From contig JAFUQN010000030.1 in NCBI GenBank assembly GCA_017472365.1, positions 1 through 64,000 on the forward strand: DNA of 64,000 bases, in the 5' to 3' direction. The notes under the pieces are model-generated. The model did not search any database. It saw nothing but the letters and a program-made list of their open reading frames with translations, and was not told the DNA's origin. Each line of letters begins with the position of its first letter. Position 1 is the first letter of the stretch. Origin of the DNA: Bacillota bacterium. GTDB taxonomy: Bacteria; Bacillota; Clostridia; Peptostreptococcales; Anaerovoracaceae. The position numbers and the translations under genes are program-made. Below, piece after piece: positions 1 to 7,826 of the stretch.

Positions 1-1
1 C

Positions 2-586
2 GACCTGGTGGAACTGGAAGAGGACGTGGATTACGATGGTTTCTATCAGGTTCTGTCCCTGGTTACATCTGAAACCATGCTGGATCTTCTGAAAAACTAC
101 TTCACCGATATCACGGAGCATATGCCCGATTCCACCGTGGAAATCCATACGCTGATGGATGAGATCCGCAAGTCTCTTCTGGGGCTGGCCCGCCAGATCG
201 ACGAAGAAGACGGCCGTCGTCCTTTCATCGATGAGCTGTACCGCTTCCGCAACTGGTACGCCCTGGAAGGCGAAGTTCTGGTGAAGAACATGGACACTGG
301 AGAACGTTCCCGCGTTTCGTTGAGCGAAGCGATTGCCATTTCCAGAATGGAGGCTCTTGGAGGTGACGCTTACGACTATGACTTCGAAGACTGTCTCGGT
401 TATGAACCTGAAGAATACTCCATGACCATCAATGAAGCCATGCGGGCTGCTTACGGCGACGAATATGACGGCGGCGGGGCTGATGCCCTGGAACTGGCCG
501 ACAACGATCCCGACCAGGCTTATGCCGATGGCCTCGTGGATTTGGACAACCCTATGATGGATGATGATACTTCGTATTTGAATTAA
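2..586 (+). CDS. Acidic protein of unknown function, C-terminal part (5' end outside window)
   Basis: The frame is open from base 2 and no start preceded by a ribosome binding site is visible, so this is the last ~194 residues of a longer protein. I do not recognise the family. The visible part is helical and very acidic, with a low-complexity Asp/Glu/Gly tail over the last ~50 residues (for example YGDEYDGGGAD and MMDDDTSYLN). There is no membrane segment or cysteine cluster. It ends 27 bases before a strong Rho-independent terminator, so it is the last gene of a plus-strand unit that begins upstream of the window. Confidence 0.7.
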   Translation, partial: DLVELEEDVDYDGFYQVLSLVTSETMLDLLKNYFTDITEHMPDSTVEIHTLMDEIRKSLLGLARQIDEEDGRRPFIDELYRFRNWYALEGEVLVKNMDTGERSRVSLSEAIAISRMEALGGDAYDYDFEDCLGYEPEEYSMTINEAMRAAYGDEYDGGGADALELADNDPDQAYADGLVDLDNPMMDDDTSYLN

Positions 587-613
587 ATCAATAAGATATC
601 TCAACTGAAAAGC

Positions 614-650
614 AAACTGCCGCCCAGATCAACACTGGACGGCAGTTTTT
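614..650 (+). terminator. Rho-independent terminator after the first gene
   Basis: AAACTGCCG and CGGCAGTTT pair with an extra CCAG/CTGG inner stem, followed by a T-run (TTTTT) at 646-650. Confidence 0.85.
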
Positions 651-701
651 GTCTGCTTAAACCGGTTCCCAACTTATTGCAGCTACTGGCTTATTACGGC
701 T

Positions 702-774
702 ACCGACTTGCCCGTTTTTTAGAGAAAAACCTCCAATTTTGCTGTTTTTCCTCTAAAAATTTGACCTAGTCGGT
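702..774. repeat. Nested inverted repeat in the gap between convergent genes
   Basis: An outer pair ACCGACT (702-708) / AGTCGGT (768-774) encloses an inner pair TTTTTAGAG (716-724) / CTCTAAAAA (751-759), extended by AAAAAC/GTTTTT. It lies in the ~290-bp gap between convergent genes and is not needed as a terminator, since separate terminators exist on both sides. It could be a MITE-like remnant or a structured RNA. No coding capacity is seen. Confidence 0.5.
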
Positions 775-806
775 GCTCCACGTCTCTACGCCTCGCTGGT
801 ATCCCC

Positions 807-826
807 GGCAACCGGCGCTCCGCGCC
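807..826 (-). repeat. REP-like palindrome (stem-GGA-stem-GGTTGCC)
   Basis: On the minus strand it reads GGCGC GGA GCGCC GGTTGCC. It lies downstream of the btuD terminator. One of about ten family members in the window. Confidence 0.55.
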
Positions 827-851
827 TCTCCCCCGTCGCAAGATCAAAAAC

Positions 852-875
852 AAAACACCCCTTATGGGGTGTTTT
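852..875 (-). terminator. Rho-independent terminator of the btuFCD operon
   Basis: AAAACACCCC / GGGGTGTTTT stem with a 4-base loop, starting just after the btuD stop codon. On the minus strand it is followed by a T-rich stretch. Confidence 0.85.
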
Positions 876-876
876 C

Positions 877-1653
877 TTATTTCCACTGACTGTACATCTC
901 CCCCATCCACTGATACACGTCCATGTTGTATGTAGCATTCAGCAATTCAGGATTCATGACATCTTCAATTGTTCCCATGGCCTGTACACGACCCTTCTGC
1001 ATCAGCATGGCGTGGGTCCCGTAGGCCTTGGCCAGGCTCAGGTCGTGGACCACGGAGACCACCGCGCGTCCTTCTTCCTTCAGCCACTCGTTGATCAGCG
1101 CAAAAGTCTGTTTCTGATAGATCAGATCCAGATGGTTCGTGGGCTCGTCCAGTAACAACAGTCTGGGATTCTGGGCGAACAGCTGGGCCAAAAAGGTTCT
1201 CTGCAGTTCCCCACCGGAAAGCGTCAGGACCGACTGTTTCAGGTACGGCTCCATCCCCGTCTTTTCGATAGCCGCTTCCACTAATGCCGTGCCGTCCTTA
1301 TCGCGTTCCTGAGAGAACATCTTCGGTGCGTAGGCGTAGCGTCCCATGCGGATCACTTCTTCCACGGTGAAGTCATAGCCTACAAAATGGTTCTGAGATA
1401 AAACTCCCAGATCACGAGCCCGTTCCCGGGGCTTGCACTTGGCCAGATCCCGACCTTCGTAATAACAATTACCTTCGTATTTGATTCCCTGGGAAATAGC
1501 ATTGATGATGGTGGACTTTCCGGCGCCATTGGGACCGATGATCATCAGCCACTGACCCGGCTCCACGGAAAAGCTAACGTGATCCACCGTAACATGAGAT
1601 CCGTAGCGAACGGTCAAATCGTCCACCCGGAGCATCGCATTGTCTTGTTTCAT
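877..1653 (-). CDS. btuD: Cobalamin/iron-siderophore-type ABC transporter, ATP-binding subunit
   Basis: 258-residue ATPase of the FecE/BtuD family that powers vitamin B12 (or cobinamide) import at the membrane. Walker A GPNGAGKST is at residues 40-48, the ABC signature LSGGE at 145-149, Walker B LLLLDE at 165-170, and the D-loop (NHLD) and switch His (VVHD) follow. It starts 3 bases after the permease gene with a GGGGAAG ribosome site. It is the third gene of a three-gene operon (binding protein, permease, ATPase) preceded by a cobalamin riboswitch. That makes B12 or another corrinoid the likely substrate rather than a siderophore. The protein alone could not distinguish the two. Confidence 0.9.
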   Translation of the reverse strand: MKQDNAMLRVDDLTVRYGSHVTVDHVSFSVEPGQWLMIIGPNGAGKSTIINAISQGIKYEGNCYYEGRDLAKCKPRERARDLGVLSQNHFVGYDFTVEEVIRMGRYAYAPKMFSQERDKDGTALVEAAIEKTGMEPYLKQSVLTLSGGELQRTFLAQLFAQNPRLLLLDEPTNHLDLIYQKQTFALINEWLKEEGRAVVSVVHDLSLAKAYGTHAMLMQKGRVQAMGTIEDVMNPELLNATYNMDVYQWMGEMYSQWK

Positions 1654-1656
1654 ACC

Positions 1657-2694
1657 TTACTTCCCCTTTCTGGACGAATAGAAAATCGCAATAAAGGCCA
1701 GCGATCCGATGAAGGAGGTGATGACCCCGATGGGAAGATCCAGAGGACGCAGTAAAATACGCGCTGCCAGATCCGACAGCATCAGGAAGCAGGCTCCCGA
1801 AAACATGGATGCCGGTAATAATTTCTTATGGTTTGGTCCCACCACCATTCTGGTCATGTGCGGCGTAACAAGGCCCACAAATCCGATGGTACCGCCGATG
1901 GAGACACAGACACCGATCAGTGCAGAAATGGAGATCAAAACAATCATCTTCACCGTCTTCACATCCACGCCCACGTTTCTGGCGTTGTCTTCTCCCACCG
2001 CAAAAGCGTTCAATTCTCCCGCCTTCAGTAAAATCAATCCGCCAAACACCAAAAGTGCACCAAACATCACCAGCGCATTGGTGTAAGTGCTTCCCTGAAG
2101 GGAACCCATGGTCCAGAACGTAATATTCCGCACCTTTTCACCGGCGAAGGTAATCACCAAATTGATCAAACTGGAGGTGAACATGGAGTAAATCACCCCA
2201 ATTAAGATGATCGTGCTGGTGGACAAAGTCGCGTCCAGCTTGTACGCCAGCGACAGGATCAGAAGCAGCGACAGAAACGCGAAAGCGATTGCCATGACCA
2301 TGGTACCGCCCATGGCCAGCCCCGGAATCTGGATTCCAAAAGCGATGGCAATCACCGCCCCCAGCGAAGCCCCTGAGGATACGCCCAGAGTGGAACCGTC
2401 TGCCAGAGGGTTCTTCAACAGCCCCTGCATGGCTCCCCCGGCCAAAGACAATGCCGCACCCACCAGCGCCACGCAGATGACGCGGGGAAGGCGAACGCGG
2501 ATCAGAATGTTGTACGTTCCGTAAATCGCTGCAGGGATCTCTCCGCCGTTCAGTGCCAGACGAAGAGATTCGATTACATCGCTTAACGCGATATTGACAC
2601 TTCCCACACAGGTACATACCATGAAAACCGCGGCAGTAATGACGGTGAACACCAGATATTCAGTTATTCCAAAGCCGTCAGCTCGTCGTTTCAT
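1657..2694 (-). CDS. btuC: Cobalamin-type ABC transporter permease (FecCD/BtuC family)
   Basis: 345-residue integral membrane permease with about ten hydrophobic segments, the usual size for BtuC/FecCD. Family signatures include LPRVICVALVGAALSLAGG near residue 70, the GVSSGASLGA stretch, and the GTIGFVGLVTPHMTRM cytoplasmic loop that contacts the ATPase. The start codon lies 5 bases beyond the btuF stop, and the GAGGAG ribosome site overlaps the end of btuF, so the genes are probably translationally coupled. Regulation is inferred from the upstream cobalamin riboswitch. Confidence 0.9.
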   Translation of the reverse strand: MKRRADGFGITEYLVFTVITAAVFMVCTCVGSVNIALSDVIESLRLALNGGEIPAAIYGTYNILIRVRLPRVICVALVGAALSLAGGAMQGLLKNPLADGSTLGVSSGASLGAVIAIAFGIQIPGLAMGGTMVMAIAFAFLSLLLILSLAYKLDATLSTSTIILIGVIYSMFTSSLINLVITFAGEKVRNITFWTMGSLQGSTYTNALVMFGALLVFGGLILLKAGELNAFAVGEDNARNVGVDVKTVKMIVLISISALIGVCVSIGGTIGFVGLVTPHMTRMVVGPNHKKLLPASMFSGACFLMLSDLAARILLRPLDLPIGVITSFIGSLAFIAIFYSSRKGK

Positions 2695-2697
2695 CCA

Positions 2698-3633
2698 TTA
2701 CTCCTCTGTGATCATATCGAATAATAACTGCGCACCGTCCACCAGTCTGGGACCGGGACGGGACAGTTCGTCGTTCTGTAAATTTAAAATAGCGTTGTTT
2801 TTAACAGCGGTCACGTTGGTCCAGCCGGAACGGCTCAGGATCTCTTCCACCGGGGTCATGCCTTCACCGAAGTACATAGCTATGGTAACAATATAATCCG
2901 GATCTCTCTGGAGGACCTGCTCTTCGGAAACCTGCACCCATCCGTCCACATCACCAAAGATATTGGTCAGGCCCATCATATTGGCCACTTCGTCCATGAA
3001 GGTATTGGCTCCTGCGGTCCAGAGGCCATATTCCAGCGGAGACACTTCGAAATACACAGTCTTTCCCTCGCCGGCCGCTTTGTTGGCTTCCATTTCCGCG
3101 AAGGCGCTCTTCATTCCATCCACCATTGCTTTCGCTTCCGCGTCCTTACCCACGATGGCGCCGATGATTTCAATGGATTCGTAAGTTTCTTCGATGTTAT
3201 TGGCATCGTTGACCACCACGCGGATCCCTGCGTTTTCCAGAGCGTTGACCTGTTCCTCCGTCTGGTCCATTTCATTCATCAGGACCACCTGGGGAGCCAG
3301 TGCAATAATCTGCTCCAGGTTGGTTTCCGATCCGGAGGCCACCATAGTCACCTCGGTCACTTCTGCCGGGTAAGTACAATATTCCCCTCTGCCCACAAGC
3401 GTTTCTTCCGCGCCCAGCGCATAGATGATTTCGCAGTCCGATGCCGTTAAGGCAACTACTCTCGTCGCCGGTGCATCCAGCTCAATGACACGGTCCTTCT
3501 GGTCGGTCACCACGATGGCAGCTTCGCCACCTGTTTCAGTTCCGCCCTGTTCCGCTTCTCCACCGCTGCAGCCGCAGAAAACGCTCAACACCAGAGCCAG
3601 TACTAAGAATAAGCTCCATACTTTCTTGTTCAT
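2698..3633 (-). CDS. btuF: Cobalamin-type ABC transporter substrate-binding lipoprotein
   Basis: Periplasmic-binding-like protein of the TroA/BtuF type. I chose the start at 3633 (MNKKVWSL) because GGGGAGG lies 6 bases upstream; an in-frame ATG at 3660 has no such site. Residues 1-25 form a lipoprotein signal peptide ending in a Cys after FCG, so the protein is anchored outside the membrane. The mature part shows the family pattern RVVALTASDCEIIYALGAEE, an LAPQVVLMN strand and the C-terminal lobe with RPGPRLVDG. First gene of the riboswitch-controlled corrinoid uptake operon. Confidence 0.9.
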   Translation of the reverse strand: MNKKVWSLFLVLALVLSVFCGCSGGEAEQGGTETGGEAAIVVTDQKDRVIELDAPATRVVALTASDCEIIYALGAEETLVGRGEYCTYPAEVTEVTMVASGSETNLEQIIALAPQVVLMNEMDQTEEQVNALENAGIRVVVNDANNIEETYESIEIIGAIVGKDAEAKAMVDGMKSAFAEMEANKAAGEGKTVYFEVSPLEYGLWTAGANTFMDEVANMMGLTNIFGDVDGWVQVSEEQVLQRDPDYIVTIAMYFGEGMTPVEEILSRSGWTNVTAVKNNAILNLQNDELSRPGPRLVDGAQLLFDMITEE

Positions 3634-3666
3634 TTGTTCCTCCCCTTTCCGCGCCGCCAAAAAATA

Positions 3667-3723
3667 AAGCAGCGCTGTCCGAGAGAACAGCGCATGAAAA
3701 ACGTCCGCAAATGATTTGACGTT
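3667..3723 (-). terminator. Two leader hairpins between cobalamin riboswitch and btuF
   Basis: On the minus strand, ACGTC...GACGT followed by TTTTT (stem arms 3701-3705 and 3718-3722) looks like an intrinsic terminator. A second hairpin GCGCTGT/ACAGCGC (3672-3678 / 3687-3693) is followed by a T-rich run. This is the likely expression platform for B12-dependent premature termination. Confidence 0.65.
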
Positions 3724-3769
3724 TCTACATTACACTTTCCCATCGTCCGTAAGAAAATGCAATTACAAT

Positions 3770-3938
3770 ATCGACAGGCAGGTCTTCTGACTCAGGCCTC
3801 ATCGTCGCATTTTATCTTCCCGTATTTCCACAGTGATCTTTTAAATGCGGCTCTTCCTTTACAGCGGCGCGACCGTGCGGGCTTTTCACCCGGCTTCCCT
3901 ATTCTCCCGACCTGAGGCCGGGCACCTGCGATAACCTA
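3770..3938 (-). ncRNA. Cobalamin riboswitch
   Basis: The minus strand contains the conserved core of the adenosylcobalamin aptamer in order: CAGGTGCC, GGGAAGCCGG, GTGAAAAGCCCGCACGGTCG, CGCCGCTGTAA, a B12-box-like ATCACTGTGG, and the 3' closing GAGTCAGAAGACCTGCC. It lies upstream of btuFCD and is expected to switch off uptake when corrinoid is abundant. Confidence 0.93.
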
Positions 3939-4006
3939 ATTGTCTAAAATTATCTACTCTTGTTATTATACTCCGGGGACTGCAGTTCCACAACCCCCAA
4001 AGTTCC

Positions 4007-4570
4007 TCATTCGTCATCCTTCGTCAGAGCCTCGTATTCGCCTCTCAGCATGGACATCAAATGAACGTCATATAAAATACCATTCTTCCTGCAGTTCTTT
4101 CTTAGAACCCCTTCGTACTGGAATCCCAAAGACAGATACATATGACTGGCAGGATTTCCGGTATAGTGGTCCAGATACATGCGTTCCAGATCCAGAATTT
4201 CGAAGCAGTAACTCATGATGGCCTTCATGGCCTGCTTTCCCAGACCCTTCCCACGCAGCTTTGTATCGGCGATATAAATGCGCCACAGCTCCGCTTTCCA
4301 GCCTTCAATAATATCCGCCAGTACGATACGTCCAATGGGTTCTCCGGCAACCACGCCTTCCGGCGTGTCCGTCTTCCAGCAGATGGTAAACTGCTGCGCA
4401 TCGGGATTTTCTTCGTCAGCGATGAACTTCTTTGCACACTCCTCCATGGTCTGTCCGTCGCGGATGGAGAAAAATTCGGTTACCGCAGGATCCCGTTCCC
4501 ATACATTAAAATATTCCAGATCCGCCCACACAGACGGACGAATGATCAGATCTTTCGTTTCAAAAAACAT
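4007..4570 (-). CDS. GNAT-family N-acetyltransferase (RimJ/RimL-like)
   Basis: 187-residue acetyl-CoA-dependent N-acetyltransferase. The N-terminus TKDLIIRPSVWAD is typical of RimJ/RimL proteins. The acetyl-CoA-binding motif is RGKGLGKQAM near residue 110, and the C-terminus has the usual NPASHMYLSLGFQYEGVLR. The substrate is unknown; relatives acetylate ribosomal proteins or small amines. The ATG and its GGAGG site lie inside the hairpin that terminates htpG, and codons 2 and 3 (TTT TTT) supply the terminator's T-run. Expression may therefore depend on read-through from htpG. Confidence 0.85.
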   Translation of the reverse strand: MFFETKDLIIRPSVWADLEYFNVWERDPAVTEFFSIRDGQTMEECAKKFIADEENPDAQQFTICWKTDTPEGVVAGEPIGRIVLADIIEGWKAELWRIYIADTKLRGKGLGKQAMKAIMSYCFEILDLERMYLDHYTGNPASHMYLSLGFQYEGVLRKNCRKNGILYDVHLMSMLRGEYEALTKDDE

Positions 4571-4614
4571 GAGGCACCTCCGTGATATGAGTCTATCATA
4601 TCGCAGAGTGCCTC
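4571..4614 (-). terminator. htpG terminator that contains the next gene's ribosome binding site
   Basis: Long interrupted stem: GAGGCAC (4571-4577) pairs with GTGCCTC (4608-4614), and GATATGA (4584-4590) pairs with TCATATC (4596-4602). On the minus strand the T-run that follows is the first codons of the GNAT gene, and GGAGG is within the stem. Confidence 0.65.
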
Positions 4615-4625
4615 ATTTTTCAATG

Positions 4626-6560
4626 TTAAATCATTAAGGAGCAAATTGCGTTGGAGAATTCCACCGGATCCTCCACATTCATGCCTTCGATCAGAAGGGC
4701 CTGATTGTAGAGCAACTGAGTATACAGCTTTACCTTGTCTGCGTCAGTTTCCTTGGCCTTCTTCAGAGCTTCCAGAATCGGATGGGAAGCATTGATTTCC
4801 AGAATCTTGTCCGCCTTGAAGGAACCATCGCCGCCAGGCATGGTTGCCAGGATCTTTTCCATTTCCAAAGACATATCGCTGCCGCTGGTGATACAAACCG
4901 GATGGGACTTCAGTCGGTTGGACAAACGAACTTCCGTCACCTTGTCACCGAGAGCTTCCTTCATCAGCTCCAGCAGGTCCTTGTTTTCTTCCGCCTGTTT
5001 CTGCGCTGCTTCCTTTTCCTCTTCGGTCTGAGCGATATCCAGATCTTCGTCAGCCACAGACTTGAATTCCTTTTCTTCATAGGTCATCATCATCTTCAAT
5101 GCGAATTCATCCACATTGTCGGTGAGATACAGGATTTCAAACCCCTTGTCCTTCAAAAGTTCTGTCTGAGGAAGCTTGTCAATGCGTTCCACGGTTTCGC
5201 CACAAGCGTAATAGATACTGGTCTGATCCGGTCTCATGCGATCCACGTATTCCTTCAGTGTTACCAGCTTCTTTTCAGTGGAGGAATAGAACATCAGGAG
5301 ATCTTTCAACAAATCCTTTTTCACTCCGTATCCTTCGTAAACGCCGTACTTCAGCTGGAGACCAAAGTTCTTAAAGAATTCATCGTACTTTTCTCTGTCA
5401 TTTTTCTGCAGCGACAGCAGCTCACTTTGGATCTTCTTTTCCAAACGGCTGGCAATCGCCTTCAGCTGGCGGTCGTGCTGCAGCATTTCTCTGGAGATGT
5501 TCAGGCTCAGATCCTGAGAATCCACCAGTCCCTTTACGAAACTGAAACAGTCCGGTAACAGATCAGCGCACTTATCCATGATCATAACGCCGGAAGAATA
5601 GAGCTGTAACCCCTTTTCGAAATCCTTACTGTAATAATTGTAGGGAGCTACACCGGGAATGTACATCAGCGCCGTGTAGCTGACCATCCCTTCCACACTG
5701 GTGTGGATTACCTTAGCCGGATCCTTGAAATCATAGAACTTTTCCTTGTAGAAGTTGTTGTAATCCTCTTCTGTCAGTTCGCTCTTGGACTTCTTCCAAA
5801 GAGGAACCATGCTATTCAGAGTTTCCAGTTCCCGATAACTTTCATATTCCGGTTTTGCATCTTCCTGCGCATCTTCCGCAGGTTCCACCATTCTGGTCTT
5901 TTCCACCATCATGCGGATCGGATATCGGATATAATCCGAGTATTTCTTGATCAGTCCACGAATCTTATATTCATTCAGGAATTCATCATAATTTTCGTCA
6001 TCCGTATTATCTTTCAAAGTCAGGATGATTTCGGTACCGTGACCATCCTTTTCTGCTTCTTCAATAGTGTACCCGTCAGCGCCTTCGCTTTCCCACTTCC
6101 AGCCCTGTTCTTCGCCAAAGGCCTTGGTAATCACCGTCACCTTGTCCGCAACCATGAACGCAGAATAGAATCCGACACCGAACTGACCGATGATGTCGAT
6201 CTCCGCGTCACCATCCGCACCTTCATCGCCTTCCTTCGCCGCCTGTTCCTTTTTGAACGCCAGAGAACCGCTCTTGGCAATGGTACCCAGATTGGATTCC
6301 AGTTCGTCCTTTGTCATACCGATTCCATTGTCGGAGATGGTCAGAGTACGGGCGTCTTCATTCACTTCCAGTAAAATTCCAAAGTCTTCTCTGGAAAGTC
6401 CTGTGTGATCGCTGGACAGAGACTTGTAATATAACTTATCGATGGCATCACTGCCATTGGAGATCAACTCTCTTAAAAAAATCTCCTTATGTGTGTAGAT
6501 CGAATTGATCATCAGGTCCAATAAGCGTTTGGACTCTGCTTTAAACTGCATTTTTTCCAT
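4626..6560 (-). CDS. htpG: Molecular chaperone HtpG (bacterial Hsp90)
   Basis: 644-residue cytoplasmic ATP-dependent chaperone. The GHKL ATP site is complete: [13 protein letters not shown] near residue 33, DNGIGMT near 80 and [11 protein letters not shown] near 120. The middle domain with its catalytic-loop Arg region and the C-terminal dimerisation domain are full length. I place the start at 6560 (MEKMQFKAE), after AGGGAG. A longer in-frame start at 6590 would lie inside the CIRCE operator and lacks a ribosome site. The CIRCE element indicates HrcA repression and heat induction. The gene is followed by a hairpin shared with the GNAT gene. Confidence 0.95.
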   Translation of the reverse strand: MEKMQFKAESKRLLDLMINSIYTHKEIFLRELISNGSDAIDKLYYKSLSSDHTGLSREDFGILLEVNEDARTLTISDNGIGMTKDELESNLGTIAKSGSLAFKKEQAAKEGDEGADGDAEIDIIGQFGVGFYSAFMVADKVTVITKAFGEEQGWKWESEGADGYTIEEAEKDGHGTEIILTLKDNTDDENYDEFLNEYKIRGLIKKYSDYIRYPIRMMVEKTRMVEPAEDAQEDAKPEYESYRELETLNSMVPLWKKSKSELTEEDYNNFYKEKFYDFKDPAKVIHTSVEGMVSYTALMYIPGVAPYNYYSKDFEKGLQLYSSGVMIMDKCADLLPDCFSFVKGLVDSQDLSLNISREMLQHDRQLKAIASRLEKKIQSELLSLQKNDREKYDEFFKNFGLQLKYGVYEGYGVKKDLLKDLLMFYSSTEKKLVTLKEYVDRMRPDQTSIYYACGETVERIDKLPQTELLKDKGFEILYLTDNVDEFALKMMMTYEEKEFKSVADEDLDIAQTEEEKEAAQKQAEENKDLLELMKEALGDKVTEVRLSNRLKSHPVCITSGSDMSLEMEKILATMPGGDGSFKADKILEINASHPILEALKKAKETDADKVKLYTQLLYNQALLIEGMNVEDPVEFSNAICSLMI

Positions 6561-6579
6561 GGTAGTTCTCCCTTCTGAT

Positions 6580-6606
6580 TTAGCACTCACTAATTCGGAG
6601 TGCTAA
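6580..6606 (-). promoter_or_regulatory. CIRCE operator (HrcA binding site)
   Basis: Perfect TTAGCACTC-N9-GAGTGCTAA inverted repeat (arms 6580-6588 and 6598-6606), matching the CIRCE consensus exactly. It lies 19 bases upstream of the htpG start codon. Confidence 0.96.
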
Positions 6607-6673
6607 CAAAGTATATTATATACTCTGTCAAAGGAAAATCAATCCCTTTTTCTGTGAACTTTTCTTCACAGAA

Positions 6674-6695
6674 AAAGCCCGCCGTAGCGGGCTTT
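6674..6695 (-). terminator. Rho-independent terminator of the Cys-rich protein gene
   Basis: AAAGCCCGC / GCGGGCTTT stem followed on the minus strand by TTTTCTG, directly after the stop codon. Confidence 0.85.
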
Positions 6696-6701
6696 CAACT
6701 C

Positions 6702-7754
6702 TTATCTGTGGTTTCTCGGCTGCGGTTTGGGCGGTCGCGGCGGCTGGGGCGGATACGGAAGGCAGTCGTCGAAGTCATCGCAGGGGTCGCAAGGCTCCGG
6801 CGGCCCACAGGGATCGCATCCATGATCGTGGTCACAATCGCATCCATCGTCCACGGCATCGCTGAACTGCGACTGGGTCTGGCGCGGGTACAGATTGGGG
6901 AATTCTTCACACGCCACGTTATTCACCGCGCTCAGCTGAACGAAACCTGTGGAGAGAACACACAGCTGTACCGGAACGAGCAGCTTCTTTTCGCAGGTAA
7001 TGCACAGCGCAATGATCAGGTTCGCTTTGATGGTCCCGTCGGGACATACGGTCAGATCCCGGCCCAGATTATTGGTGGCCAGCCGGGTCTCGCAGGCCGG
7101 GTTGCAGAATTCCGTAAACCGTGGAAGATGGGCGGTGTCTATGGATGACGGCATGCACAGCTCGAAGAAATTGGTCAGCGTCATGGGATTCGCCGCCTGC
7201 GCGATATTCACCTTCGCGCACACCGTAAACGGAATTTCATGGTCATAGCGGTCGCATAATAACAGGTCGATTTCCACCTGAACATCTCCCGTTACCGCAA
7301 TGTTCTGCGTACCGAACAGCGGTGTACCCCGGCCCCGCTCATCACAGGCCGATGTATCCGCGTAAATCAGTTTTTCTGAATAAGTACCGTCCGGACCTAC
7401 GACCACAATGTCCTCGCCGTTGGCGTTCTGAACAAAGGTCGCGCCGGAGATCGTCGTATTGATATTCAGCTTCAGATTGTTGGGATCTCCCGTATTCTGG
7501 GGATTGAAGAACTTTCTGCAGCGAATATCAACGATCCGCTTCAGCCTGTGGCCTCTGGGAATTGCCGGGGAGAAGGTCTGGTTCGTGACCGTCTTGATCC
7601 CCTGTAAATGAAAGAGAACGGCATCATACACCTTCTGCACATAAATCGGCTCTGAAACCACGTGGCTCAGATCCCCGTCAAACTGACACATGTCGTTTGC
7701 GTTGCAGCAATTCTGAAAGAGGTCCGGCGAGAAGCGTCCACCGAAACAACTCAT
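6702..7754 (-). CDS. Cys-rich protein with Asp/Cys/Pro tail, possible spore-coat component
   Basis: 350 residues, start supported by AAAGGAGG 8 bases upstream. There is no signal peptide or membrane segment. The N-terminal ~290 residues contain scattered cysteines and a segment YVQKVYDAVLFHLQGI of the kind found in uncharacterised clostridial coat/exosporium-like proteins. The last ~50 residues are low complexity, with CDCDHDHGCDPCGPPEPC followed by a proline-rich basic tail. A sigma-K-like promoter (ACA-N15-CATATACTA) lies upstream and agrees with late mother-cell expression. The coat role is inferred from composition and promoter only; no other sporulation gene is in the window. Confidence 0.55.
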   Translation of the reverse strand: MSCFGGRFSPDLFQNCCNANDMCQFDGDLSHVVSEPIYVQKVYDAVLFHLQGIKTVTNQTFSPAIPRGHRLKRIVDIRCRKFFNPQNTGDPNNLKLNINTTISGATFVQNANGEDIVVVGPDGTYSEKLIYADTSACDERGRGTPLFGTQNIAVTGDVQVEIDLLLCDRYDHEIPFTVCAKVNIAQAANPMTLTNFFELCMPSSIDTAHLPRFTEFCNPACETRLATNNLGRDLTVCPDGTIKANLIIALCITCEKKLLVPVQLCVLSTGFVQLSAVNNVACEEFPNLYPRQTQSQFSDAVDDGCDCDHDHGCDPCGPPEPCDPCDDFDDCLPYPPQPPRPPKPQPRNHR

Positions 7755-7798
7755 AGTAGTTACCTCCTTTACCGGTCAAAGATATTACATTTCAGAAT

Positions 7799-7826
7799 TA
7801 GTATATGAATACCGTTCTTTTGTGTT
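7799..7826 (-). promoter_or_regulatory. Candidate sigma-K/E-type promoter
   Basis: On the minus strand AACA is followed after 15 bases by CATATACTA, which fits the sigma-K -10 pattern CATANNNTA with its AC-type -35. It lies about 45 bases upstream of the Cys-rich protein start. Confidence 0.4.
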
